From Yeosuana marina (GTDB lineage: Bacteria > Bacteroidota > Bacteroidia > Flavobacteriales > Flavobacteriaceae), in NCBI RefSeq assembly GCF_011762485.1, contig NZ_JAAKGI010000007.1, positions 124,001 through 188,000 on the forward strand: a stretch of 64,000 nt of DNA, given 5' to 3'. Both the position numbers and the translations under genes were made by a program. Below, in pieces: positions 27,667 through 35,922 of this stretch (its first letter is position 1; every line of letters begins with the position of its first letter). The notes beneath the pieces are model-generated. The model was given only the letters and a program-made list of their open reading frames with translations, did no database searches and had not been told where the DNA came from.

Positions 27667-30600
27667 CTACCTAACCAAACTAAAATGTCCTTTGTAAGTT
27701 ATTACATTACCTGAGGTTTCAATTAATTCGGCTATAAACCAATAATCTGTACTTGCTAATCGTTGCCCATTAAAAGTGCCGTCCCAAGAGCCGTTTTTTG
27801 CATTTAGTTGCTTGATGAATTTTCCATATCTGTCAAAAATATTAACTACAGATGTATTTGCAAAATCGTTGCCTAAACCTCTAATTTGCCGAGTGTCATT
27901 GTTACCATCACCATTAGGTGTAAAATATTTTGGAAATCCTAGAATGAATACTTCTAAACTTGCTATACCGCACTTGTTTTTATCTTTTACATAAATAATA
28001 TGATTACCAGCCCCCACTCTATCAAAAAATGGCTGGTCTTGATAAGGACCATTAATATCATCTAATGCAAACTCATAATCGCCAATACCAAGATTATTGT
28101 TATCATTATTGATGGCGATACTATTATTATCTGTAAGTTCTACAATAGTAATATCGTCTGCGCCAATTGATGCTATTGCAGATTCAACAACATCAAAAGA
28201 CACAGGAAATGATTCGCAGCCAAAACTAGATGTTGCTATAACCGTATAAACACCTCCTGAAACAACCGTTGAATTAGGCAAATTGCTTATAACTGTTCCT
28301 GTTTCATCTTTCCACTCATAGGAATAATTCCCTCTAGGATTATACGTAAATAAGGTAATAGGATTATTATCTAAACAATATACTTCTGTTTGATCCACTT
28401 CAAATTCAGGTCTTGGGTGCACGGTTAACAATAAATGAGGTCCAAGTCCGAAGCAATCTCCATTATCATCACTTTCTACCCGAACATATAAAACTTGAGA
28501 AAATGGTGTTTCGTTTACAAAATTATTTACCGCTGTTATTTCATTTTGTTCTAATTGAGCATCATTCAAGTTTCTAAAATAATGCACACTTAAATTTTGT
28601 CCCCCAGGAAATTCAGCAATAAAAGCAGCAGATGCTTGATTGAGATCAAAAACATGCAACCCATCAATAGCGGCATCATCATCACAAGTTTCTAACTCTT
28701 GTAAATAACCTTGTGGAAAGGCTGTTGTAGACACTTCTAAGCTAACGGTTGATACTCTAAAACAACCATTAGAGTTTTGAACCCGCGCAAAAACCGTACT
28801 AGCAATGGAATTATTAAAAGAGGTTGCATTGATAGCATTTGTTTCTGAATTAGCATCAGAAAGTGATACATAATAGGTGATATCTAAACCACTAGAATTA
28901 TTATTTGTAATGATGTCATTTGCTTCGTTAAGATTATAATCCGTAAACCCATCAGGGTTACCATCTTCATCACAATTTTTAAAGGTAATATTAGATTGAA
29001 TAACAGGCAGCTCATTAACCTGAATTTGCATTGAGGTATCTGCATAACAGGTGTTATCCAAATTATTTTCAATTCTTACATATATGGTTTGAGTTGTTTG
29101 TACTGTATTTGTAAAAGCTGTTGGTACTGGTATTAAAGCAGTATAAGTAGAATCTGTATAATAGCTAATAGTGAAATCTGAAGCAGCTTTTCCATTTAAT
29201 AGAATAGACTCATTTACAGTTAAATCAAAAGATGTAAACCCGTTGGTATCGTCTCCATCTGCACTAGTATCACATAGTTCAATTACAGGAATAGTAGTTG
29301 CGTTTGGGGGACTTACCGTTTCATAAATTATAACATCAACTGGTAAACGTGATGAACTTTCACAAGTATTAACCGTTTGAGTAGCATAATAGGTTGCTGT
29401 TGTTAATGGATTATTAGCACTTAAAGGGCTTCCTCCTGTACTTGCGGCATACCATAACACATTAGTTTCTGTCACTTGTAAATCAGCTATCGTAGTATTA
29501 TCAATATCGCAAAATGTTTGAGTAGTATTGGCAGTTGGCAATGGTGTTTTTTGAACGGTTAGAGTTACTGGAGTTCGTGTAGTTGTAGTGCAACCATTTG
29601 CGGTAGCATCTACATAATATGTTGTTGTAGTACTTAACACTGGTGTTACAAATGAATTTCCTGTAAAAACTAAATTTCCCGCTGTTGCACTATCGTACCA
29701 ATTGATATTACCTACAGAAGATGTCGCAGTTAACGTCCCTGAACCGCTATCACAAACCAAATCATTAGTCGTTGCTGTAATAGTTGGAATTGGATTAATG
29801 GTTGCCGTAACGGGTATTCTTGCGCCCTCTATACAACCATTTATTGATGCAAGGGCATAATAATTAGTTGTTATATTTATATTAGGGGTTGTAAAAACTG
29901 GACCAGTTGCTAGTGGTGATCCTCCCGTAGGAGAATCAAACCATAAAATATCTTCAGAACCATTCAACGGAAAGGCTTCTAATTGTACACTTCCACTACC
30001 ACATCTAGAAGCGCTATTGGTGTAATCAATTTTGGCTACCCAAATACTTGACGTACCAGAAATATTTAAAACAGGTTCTCCAGGAAAACCACCATATTCA
30101 ACAATATATCCTTTAGGCTGATAGTTTCCTGTTGTATCACCAGTATTTGTTAAATCATTCCATGCTCCAGGTATGCCTACATTATATGTTATATGTGCAT
30201 AATCTTCGTTAGCTCCAAGATACTGATTAGGCTCTCCTGTATTCCAATTAGCGTAATTTGGAGTAGACCCATTATTTAGGCCATTCCAAAAAATCAAACC
30301 ATTTTCTGAAGGAGGTCCAGTAACCCATTTCCAAACGCCTTCAGTTTCGGCATCACTTCCTCCAATCCAACCAGCTCCAGCGGCTTGCTCTCCTGCTAAT
30401 TGTGCTTCTTCTGGATAAAGTAAGGTTGCCAAATACCCTTGTAACCCATAATATGTTCTCATTTCAGCCGCCGTTTTGGCAGCTGTCCATGTAATACCTA
30501 AAGCAGATACATACTCATAATAATGTCCTGTTCTGGGTAAATAATTAGCATCACCAATAGTAAAAGAAAAATACTTATTTGATGGGTTGTTACTTGTACT

Positions 30601-30972
30601 TTCAAAAATAACATCTTTAACCGCGGCTATTAAATCACTTAATGCTGTTGTCGCAGATAGTGCCGTTAAGGTTAGCTTTCCCTGATTAAGACTCCAAGAT
30701 TGTGTTATATTGGAATTTGTTCCTTTATAATCTAGCTTATCTTCACCTTGCACATACCCCGTTGATATTTGCACATATACTTCTTGAATATTTTCACCTC
30801 CTGCATTTAAAATATTAAAATCTGTAACTACATTGATTTGACTTAACGGACAATAATTCTGATTTCCGATGGCTATAATCTCAGGAGAAACATTACTTCG
30901 AGCCCAAGAATTTTGACCAAACAAAAAAAAACTTACTAATAAATAATAGGCAATACATTGTTGTTTTTTCAT
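27667..30972 (-). CDS. T9SS type B surface protein with C-type lectin and Ig-like domains
   Basis: A 1101-residue secreted protein with a signal peptide to ~25 and a C-type-lectin-like domain at ~150-295. That domain carries WIGGSDAETEGVWKW, the Ca2+/sugar motif EPN (247-249) and WND (271-273). Three Ig_7-like repeats follow (~315-545, each with YYVxATxNGC...TRTPV), then longer beta repeats rich in Asp/Asn (~550-970). The C-terminal type B sorting domain ends the protein (FPKYFTPNGDGNNDTRQIRGLGN, then FDRYGKFIK and DYWFIAEL). The domain directs export through the T9SS and release or anchoring at the surface. Sugar binding is inferred from the EPN/WND pair. Confidence 0.9.
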   Translation of the reverse strand: MKKQQCIAYYLLVSFFLFGQNSWARSNVSPEIIAIGNQNYCPLSQINVVTDFNILNAGGENIQEVYVQISTGYVQGEDKLDYKGTNSNITQSWSLNQGKLTLTALSATTALSDLIAAVKDVIFESTSNNPSNKYFSFTIGDANYLPRTGHYYEYVSALGITWTAAKTAAEMRTYYGLQGYLATLLYPEEAQLAGEQAAGAGWIGGSDAETEGVWKWVTGPPSENGLIFWNGLNNGSTPNYANWNTGEPNQYLGANEDYAHITYNVGIPGAWNDLTNTGDTTGNYQPKGYIVEYGGFPGEPVLNISGTSSIWVAKIDYTNSASRCGSGSVQLEAFPLNGSEDILWFDSPTGGSPLATGPVFTTPNINITTNYYALASINGCIEGARIPVTATINPIPTITATTNDLVCDSGSGTLTATSSVGNINWYDSATAGNLVFTGNSFVTPVLSTTTTYYVDATANGCTTTTRTPVTLTVQKTPLPTANTTQTFCDIDNTTIADLQVTETNVLWYAASTGGSPLSANNPLTTATYYATQTVNTCESSSRLPVDVIIYETVSPPNATTIPVIELCDTSADGDDTNGFTSFDLTVNESILLNGKAASDFTISYYTDSTYTALIPVPTAFTNTVQTTQTIYVRIENNLDNTCYADTSMQIQVNELPVIQSNITFKNCDEDGNPDGFTDYNLNEANDIITNNNSSGLDITYYVSLSDANSETNAINATSFNNSIASTVFARVQNSNGCFRVSTVSLEVSTTAFPQGYLQELETCDDDAAIDGLHVFDLNQASAAFIAEFPGGQNLSVHYFRNLNDAQLEQNEITAVNNFVNETPFSQVLYVRVESDDNGDCFGLGPHLLLTVHPRPEFEVDQTEVYCLDNNPITLFTYNPRGNYSYEWKDETGTVISNLPNSTVVSGGVYTVIATSSFGCESFPVSFDVVESAIASIGADDITIVELTDNNSIAINNDNNNLGIGDYEFALDDINGPYQDQPFFDRVGAGNHIIYVKDKNKCGIASLEVFILGFPKYFTPNGDGNNDTRQIRGLGNDFANTSVVNIFDRYGKFIKQLNAKNGSWDGTFNGQRLASTDYWFIAELIETSGNVITYKGHFSLVR

Positions 30973-31355
30973 TAATTCTTTGACTTACTTATAAGATAAA
31001 AAAGACTATACTTCTTATCCTTTAAAACACTGTGTTTTACACAATAATAAACTCAAAAATAACAAATAATAAGCAATCTAACTATACTGCTTTATATTTC
31101 TTTGAGGGTTAATATGTACACTATTATCTTAACCCTAAAAACCGCTTTTAATCGTCCAAAATTATGATTTATTGTTTTCCAAAAATGCTTATGCTCCCTA
31201 ATAGTATCAAAAAAACTTTGTGTATTTATTTCTGTTAAGAGACAATAACTTATATATCATTCCAAAAAAAAGAATTTGTTGGCATTTTAAAACTCCAAAA
31301 ATCAATTATTCTATTACCAAAAAATAAGGCTATTTTTGCTTACAAAAACTATCAC
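30973..31355. other. 383-base intergenic region between divergent genes
   Basis: AT-rich upstream DNA for the T9SS gene (left) and the thioesterase gene (right). The only thing I can name is a possible TAnnTTTG element for the right-hand gene at 31331. No ORF, repeat or RNA-like fold stands out. Confidence 0.6.
31331..31338 (+). promoter_or_regulatory. Possible -7 promoter element of the thioesterase gene
   Basis: TATTTTTG matches TAnnTTTG 18 bases before the start codon at 31356. No TTTG is seen at the -33 position, so this is a weak call. Confidence 0.3.
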
Positions 31356-31742
31356 ATGCAAACTTTTGAATCTACTATAAAAGTAACAGAAGATGATTTA
31401 GATGAACTTGATCACGTTAATAACGTACGCTATGTTCAATGGGTTCAAAATGTTGCTAAACAACATTGGATTCAACATGCTCCTTCAATTATTCTTGAAA
31501 ATTATTTTTGGGTAATGACCAAGCACTGTATTGAATATAAAAACTCGGCTCTTTTAAATGATAAAATAAAACTTACAACTTACATAAAAAATTATAAAGG
31601 TGCCATTTCAACAAGAGTTGTAGAAATAACTAATTATGAAAACAATGTACTAATAGCAAAGTCTGAAACTAAATGGTGCTTAATCAATACAAAAACAAAA
31701 CGTCCCGCTAGAATTACTTCAGATATAACTGAAGTATTCTAA
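31356..31742 (+). CDS. Acyl-CoA thioesterase, hotdog fold (4HBT/YbgC type)
   Basis: A 128-residue single hotdog domain. The active-site pattern DDLDELDHVNNVRYVQWVQ near residue 15 is that of the 4-hydroxybenzoyl-CoA thioesterase-like family. The central helix and YIKNYKGAISTRVVEITN strand follow. It is cytosolic and hydrolyses some acyl-CoA; the substrate is unknown. It is 33 bases upstream of the lipoprotein gene and probably co-transcribed with it. Confidence 0.85.
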   Translation: MQTFESTIKVTEDDLDELDHVNNVRYVQWVQNVAKQHWIQHAPSIILENYFWVMTKHCIEYKNSALLNDKIKLTTYIKNYKGAISTRVVEITNYENNVLIAKSETKWCLINTKTKRPARITSDITEVF

Positions 31743-31775
31743 TTACCTTTTCAAAAAAACATTTATATTTATTTT

Positions 31776-33329
31776 ATGAAGCGTTTATTATATGTTGTTT
31801 TTCTTGTTTCAATGTTGTTTCTGTATAATTCATGCAGAAAAGATTTTGAATTTTCTCCAAGTACGGGAAGTCTACAATTTTCAAAAGACACGATATATCT
31901 TGACACCGTTTTTTCTAATATTGGTTCAAGTACTTACAACTTCAAAGTTTATAATAGAAGTGATAACGATATTATTATTCCAACTGTAAAACTTGGTTTA
32001 GGAGACGCTTCTGCTTACAGATTAAATGTAGATGGAATGGCTGGGAAAACGTTTGAAAACGTAGAGATTCTTGCTAAAGACAGTTTATATATATTCGTTG
32101 AAACTACGGTTGATATTGCAAATCATACAAATTTAACCGACTATTTATATACCGACCAAATTGAGTTTGACACGAATAGCAATCAGCAAAAAGTGGAATT
32201 AGTAACGCTTGTTAAGGATGCTATTTTTATATATCCCAATAGAGATAACACTACAAAAGTCGTTGAAACATTAACCCTAAATATTGGCGGAGAATCCATA
32301 GAAACAGATATTCAAGGACGCGAATTATTACCTGCCGAACTCACTTTCACCAATGAAAAACCCTATGTTATCTATGGGTTTGCAGCTACACCTAGTGGAG
32401 AAACGATTACTATTAACCCCGGAGCCCGTTTACATTTCCATGAGAATTCTGGACTTTTAATAACCGAAGGATCTTCTATTAAAATACAAGGTGGTTTAAG
32501 TACAGATCAAGAAGCTATGGAAAATCAGGTGATTCTTGAAGGTGATCGCTTAGAACCTGATTTTTCTGAAACCCCAGGACAATGGAACTCTATTTGGTTG
32601 TTAGATGGAAGTGTTAATAATGAGATTCATTACACCACTATAAAAAATGCCACTGTTGGCGTGCTAGCTGATGGGAACCCTAATGAAAGTATTGATAAAC
32701 TCACCATTACAAACTCCCAGATATACAATTCCAGTGCGTTTGGTATTCTAGGTAGAAACACCTCGATTAACGGTGAAAATGTGGTTATAAATAATTCAGG
32801 GCAATCCTCATTTGCAGGCACTATTGGTGGCAAATACAATTTCACGCATTCTACTATTGCTAATTATTGGGATAATGGGTTTAGACAATATCCTGCGGTA
32901 CTATTAAATAATTTTATTGTTGATACCGATAACAATACTGTTTTAACCGATTTAACCGAAGCTAATTTTAACAACTGCATTATTTACGGTAATGACAATC
33001 CGGAGATTTTATTAGATGAAATTGAAGATGCTACTGTTAGTTTTAATTTTAAATTTACTAACTGCTTGATTAGGTTTGAAGACAACAATAACAACTTTAC
33101 GGGTGCTAATTACGACTTAAATGATACCAATCATTACGAAGGTAATCTGTTTAATCAATCTCCTGATTTTAAAAACACAAGTTTAAATGAAATGATGATT
33201 GGTGATAAGTCTGCTGCTATTAATCAAGGAAACTCTATATTTTCAAATCAAGTTCCTTTTGATATTCTTAATATTAACCGAACTTCCTCTCCTGATTTAG
33301 GTGCTTATCAACATGTAACTTTTCCATAG
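31776..33329 (+). CDS. Lipoprotein with right-handed beta-helix repeats
   Basis: A 517-residue lipoprotein (Cys20 after MLFLYNS). Residues ~25-160 form an Ig-like beta domain (LQFSKDTIYLDTVFSNIGSSTYNFKVYN). From ~200 to 500 run short hydrophobic strands with Asn ladders (ITNSQIYNSSAFGILGRNTSINGENVVINNSG, FNNCIIYGNDNPEI), as in parallel beta-helices. It ends with DLGAYQH, a segment that often closes pectate-lyase-like coils. No catalytic set is identified. Such proteins are anchored in the outer membrane; the role is unknown. Confidence 0.75.
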   Translation: MKRLLYVVFLVSMLFLYNSCRKDFEFSPSTGSLQFSKDTIYLDTVFSNIGSSTYNFKVYNRSDNDIIIPTVKLGLGDASAYRLNVDGMAGKTFENVEILAKDSLYIFVETTVDIANHTNLTDYLYTDQIEFDTNSNQQKVELVTLVKDAIFIYPNRDNTTKVVETLTLNIGGESIETDIQGRELLPAELTFTNEKPYVIYGFAATPSGETITINPGARLHFHENSGLLITEGSSIKIQGGLSTDQEAMENQVILEGDRLEPDFSETPGQWNSIWLLDGSVNNEIHYTTIKNATVGVLADGNPNESIDKLTITNSQIYNSSAFGILGRNTSINGENVVINNSGQSSFAGTIGGKYNFTHSTIANYWDNGFRQYPAVLLNNFIVDTDNNTVLTDLTEANFNNCIIYGNDNPEILLDEIEDATVSFNFKFTNCLIRFEDNNNNFTGANYDLNDTNHYEGNLFNQSPDFKNTSLNEMMIGDKSAAINQGNSIFSNQVPFDILNINRTSSPDLGAYQHVTFP

Positions 33330-33341
33330 AAACTCGTATAA

Positions 33342-34097
33342 CTTAATAAAACACTGGAAGAGCTAAACATTAACGATGTGTCTGAACTTCTTCCAATTGA
33401 AAAAAAGGCTACAATCAAAGACATCATTTCAGCCAAGTCTGGTGTATATTTAAATGGCTCCAATGGAGGAGATTTTCGCAGATATGCGCCAGAAAGAGGC
33501 TCTGTAAACCCTGGAACTCATTGGTTATATAGTAATTGGGATTTTAATGTAGCAGGATATATATTCGAGCAAGAAACCAACCGTTCTATTTACGACGAGA
33601 TAGAATCTCAACTTGCCATTCCTTTGCAAATGCAAGATTGGGACAAATCGCTTCAAAGAAAAAGTGGTAATTACGAAATCTCGAAGTTTCCTGCCTATCA
33701 TATGTGGTTTTCAACAAGAGATATGGCTCGAATTGGCTTACTAATGCTTAGAAAAGGTAAATGGAATGATAAACAAATTATACCCGAAACCTGAGTAAAT
33801 GAAATAATTACAGAACGAACATCGTATGAAGAAGCTCAGAAAAGTGTGCCTCTTTTAAAAAGTGACGGCCTCGATTTAGGGTATGGTTACATGTGGTGGT
33901 TAGTAGAGAACACCAACGATTACCGACTTAAAAATGCGTATTCAGCCCAAGGTGCTTTAGGACAAAATATTACTATTTATCCCGAAATAGATGTTGTGCT
34001 AGCTTTTAAAACAAAAAGTGATTACAGAAGAAGGAACTCTATTCAAACACAAATGAATATTATGAAAAAAGCGGTTGAAATATATAATCCTAACTAA
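33342..34097 (+). pseudogene. Decayed class C serine hydrolase: 5'-truncated and with an internal stop
   Basis: Reading frame 33342-34097 gives LNKTLEELNINDVSELLPIEKKATIKDII..., the middle of a beta-lactamase-like serine hydrolase, with HWLYSNWDFNVAGYIFEQET (YxN region) and GYGYMWWLVENT near the C-terminus. The signal sequence and the SxxK nucleophile region are absent: the frame meets a stop at 33339, 12 bases after the previous gene ends. A TGA at 33792-33794 falls where relatives have Trp (PEDW... to PET-stop). Both lesions point to a dead gene, with the 5' part lost by deletion. Confidence 0.88.
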
Positions 34098-34124
34098 AAC
34101 ATTTTAGAATAGCAATTTTTCATC

Positions 34125-34211
34125 ATGAAAATTTTTAAATACGTATTACTATTAATTATATTTAACACAATGCCTTGTATTCAGGAGAAACAGAATAAAA
34201 ACAAAAACTAA
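34125..34211 (+). CDS. Possible 28-residue lipoprotein-like remnant
   Basis: A short ORF directly before the S41 peptidase gene (stop abuts its ATG). It encodes a signal-like segment KIFKYVLLLIIFNTMPC and a short polar tail, resembling a truncated lipoprotein signal. It may be a leftover of the neighbouring gene decay or a leader; translation is unproven. Confidence 0.3.
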   Translation: MKIFKYVLLLIIFNTMPCIQEKQNKNKN

Positions 34212-35618
34212 ATGAAAAAAATGAAAATTAATTCCCAAATATTCGTCCTGTTTATAGCTGTATTTATTAATGTAAGTTTAGCTAAAGCACAAAACAATTC
34301 GTTAACCAATGATTATAAGGAAAACGTAATTCAAAGCCTATCGCAATTGATGAATGAATATTATGTGTTTCCAGAAGTTGCTAAGTTAACTGAACAACAT
34401 TTAAAGACTCAAATGCAAGATGGCTATTTTGATCAATTTAAAAATAATGAAACTTTTGCAGCAGCCCTGACTAAGTCTGTACAAGCAATTAATAAAGACA
34501 AGCATATGCGTATTCGGTCAAATCAACCATATATGATTTCAGAAACATCTCAGGAAAGTATGATTGACCAACATATTGCTAGAATGGATAGATCAAGAGA
34601 AGCAAATGCAGGGTTCAAAACTGTTAAAATTCTGGAAGGTAATGTGGGTTATTTAGATTTAAGAGGTTTTGCTGGAATGGAAACTGGAAAAGACATTGCT
34701 GATGCTTATATGAAATTAATGTTGAGAACAGATGCAATTATCATCGACTTAAGTAAAAATGGAGGGGGCAGCCCTAGAATGGTTCAGTACTTATGTAGTT
34801 ATTTCTTTAACCAGAAATTACTTTTGAATAGCCTGTATTGGAGAGAAGGAAATACAACAGAAGAGTTTTGGACATTAGATAGCGTTGGAGGACTTAAAAT
34901 GAACGATGTCCCTTTATTTATTATGACTAGTGAAAGAACTTTCTCTGCTGCAGAAGAATTCTCATATAATATGCAAACTCAAAAAAGAGCAACCTTAGTA
35001 GGACAAACCACTGGTGGAGGTGCTAATCCGGGGCGTAGTATGAGAATCAATGCTAATTTAAGTGTTTTTATTCCAACAGGAAAAGCAATTAATCCAGTTA
35101 CTAAAACAAATTGGGAAGGCGTTGGAGTTATTCCAGAAGTGGCAACAACCGTCGAAGAAACTTATGATAAAACACTTGATTTAGCACAGAAAGCTGCAGA
35201 AGCTTATAGAACCAAAAGAAATGAAAAGTTCAACCAGTTGTTTACGGATTTAAGCAACCAACTTGAACATTACATAGTTGGAAAAACAGACGATATAATT
35301 CTTGTACGTTTGAAAAAATGTCAAGAAGCCAAATTGTTTAACGAAGGAGATATTAATAATCTAGGTTATGATTATTTACAAACAAACAAAAAACCAAAAA
35401 TAGCGGAATCTATTTTGAGAGCCAATACAATTCTTTATCCAAATTCAGCAAATACATTTGATAGTTATGCTGAATTATTAATGATAAATGGTGATTTAGA
35501 AGCTTCCGTTAAGAACTATCAACATGCCGTTGCTATTGCTATTACAACTAAGGATAGAAATCTCGAATTATTTCAGAAAAATTTAGAAATAGCAAAACAG
35601 AAATTAAAACAAGAATAA
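34212..35618 (+). CDS. Exported S41-family peptidase (IRBP-like)
   Basis: A 468-residue protein with a signal peptide to ~27 (NVSLAKAQ). An IRBP/tail-specific-protease N-terminal helical domain (LSQLMNEYYVFPEVAKL) precedes the S41 core: IIDLSKNGGGSPRMVQYL, catalytic Ser245 in TFSAAEEFSYNMQ, and GQTTGGGANPG. A C-terminal TPR-like helical part (~370-465) is extra to the core. It is periplasmic; the substrate is unknown. The start could equally be the second Met, three residues later. Confidence 0.87.
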   Translation: MKKMKINSQIFVLFIAVFINVSLAKAQNNSLTNDYKENVIQSLSQLMNEYYVFPEVAKLTEQHLKTQMQDGYFDQFKNNETFAAALTKSVQAINKDKHMRIRSNQPYMISETSQESMIDQHIARMDRSREANAGFKTVKILEGNVGYLDLRGFAGMETGKDIADAYMKLMLRTDAIIIDLSKNGGGSPRMVQYLCSYFFNQKLLLNSLYWREGNTTEEFWTLDSVGGLKMNDVPLFIMTSERTFSAAEEFSYNMQTQKRATLVGQTTGGGANPGRSMRINANLSVFIPTGKAINPVTKTNWEGVGVIPEVATTVEETYDKTLDLAQKAAEAYRTKRNEKFNQLFTDLSNQLEHYIVGKTDDIILVRLKKCQEAKLFNEGDINNLGYDYLQTNKKPKIAESILRANTILYPNSANTFDSYAELLMINGDLEASVKNYQHAVAIAITTKDRNLELFQKNLEIAKQKLKQE

Positions 35619-35922
35619 TTGTAATTGAGATTAGTAAGTTTCTAAAAACAAACGCACAATCTCGTTCATTAAAAGCTAAGCAATCTCATAATAATCGTCA
35701 TTGCGAGCAAAGCGAAGCAATCTCATAATACATGTCCAAAGTAAATATTTATAACTCAATAAATAGGTAACTTCATTCCGTGGTATTCCATTCGTATGAT
35801 CTAATTTTTTATTTATATATACTTACAAGTGTGTATAGCATGTTTAAACTTTAAATATTAACTTAGTATAAAATAGAAAAACCACAGATAACCCAAGAAA
35901 CCGTTTGAAAAAAACTAAAAAC
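35619..35922. other. 304-base intergenic region with a short dispersed-type repeat
   Basis: Upstream DNA of the S9 peptidase. It carries the repeat listed at 35678-35730; the rest is AT-rich with no ORF or clear promoter. Its GC is locally higher around the repeat. Confidence 0.6.
35678..35730. repeat. Direct repeat within an ATTGCGAG...GCAATCTC-type element
   Basis: AAGCAATCTCATAATA occurs at 35678-35693 and again at 35715-35730. Between them ATTGCGAGCAAAGCGAAGCAAT (from 35699) is partly self-complementary (ATTGC...GCAAT). I recall similar CATTGCGAG...GCAATCTC units as dispersed intergenic repeats in Bacteroidota genomes; only one element is in this window. Confidence 0.6.

Noticed and set aside
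33792..33794. The in-frame TGA in the serine hydrolase could be a recoded codon (selenocysteine or Trp).
   Set aside because: The gene also lacks its 5' third, no SECIS-like hairpin follows, and TGA ends other genes normally. Decay is simpler.
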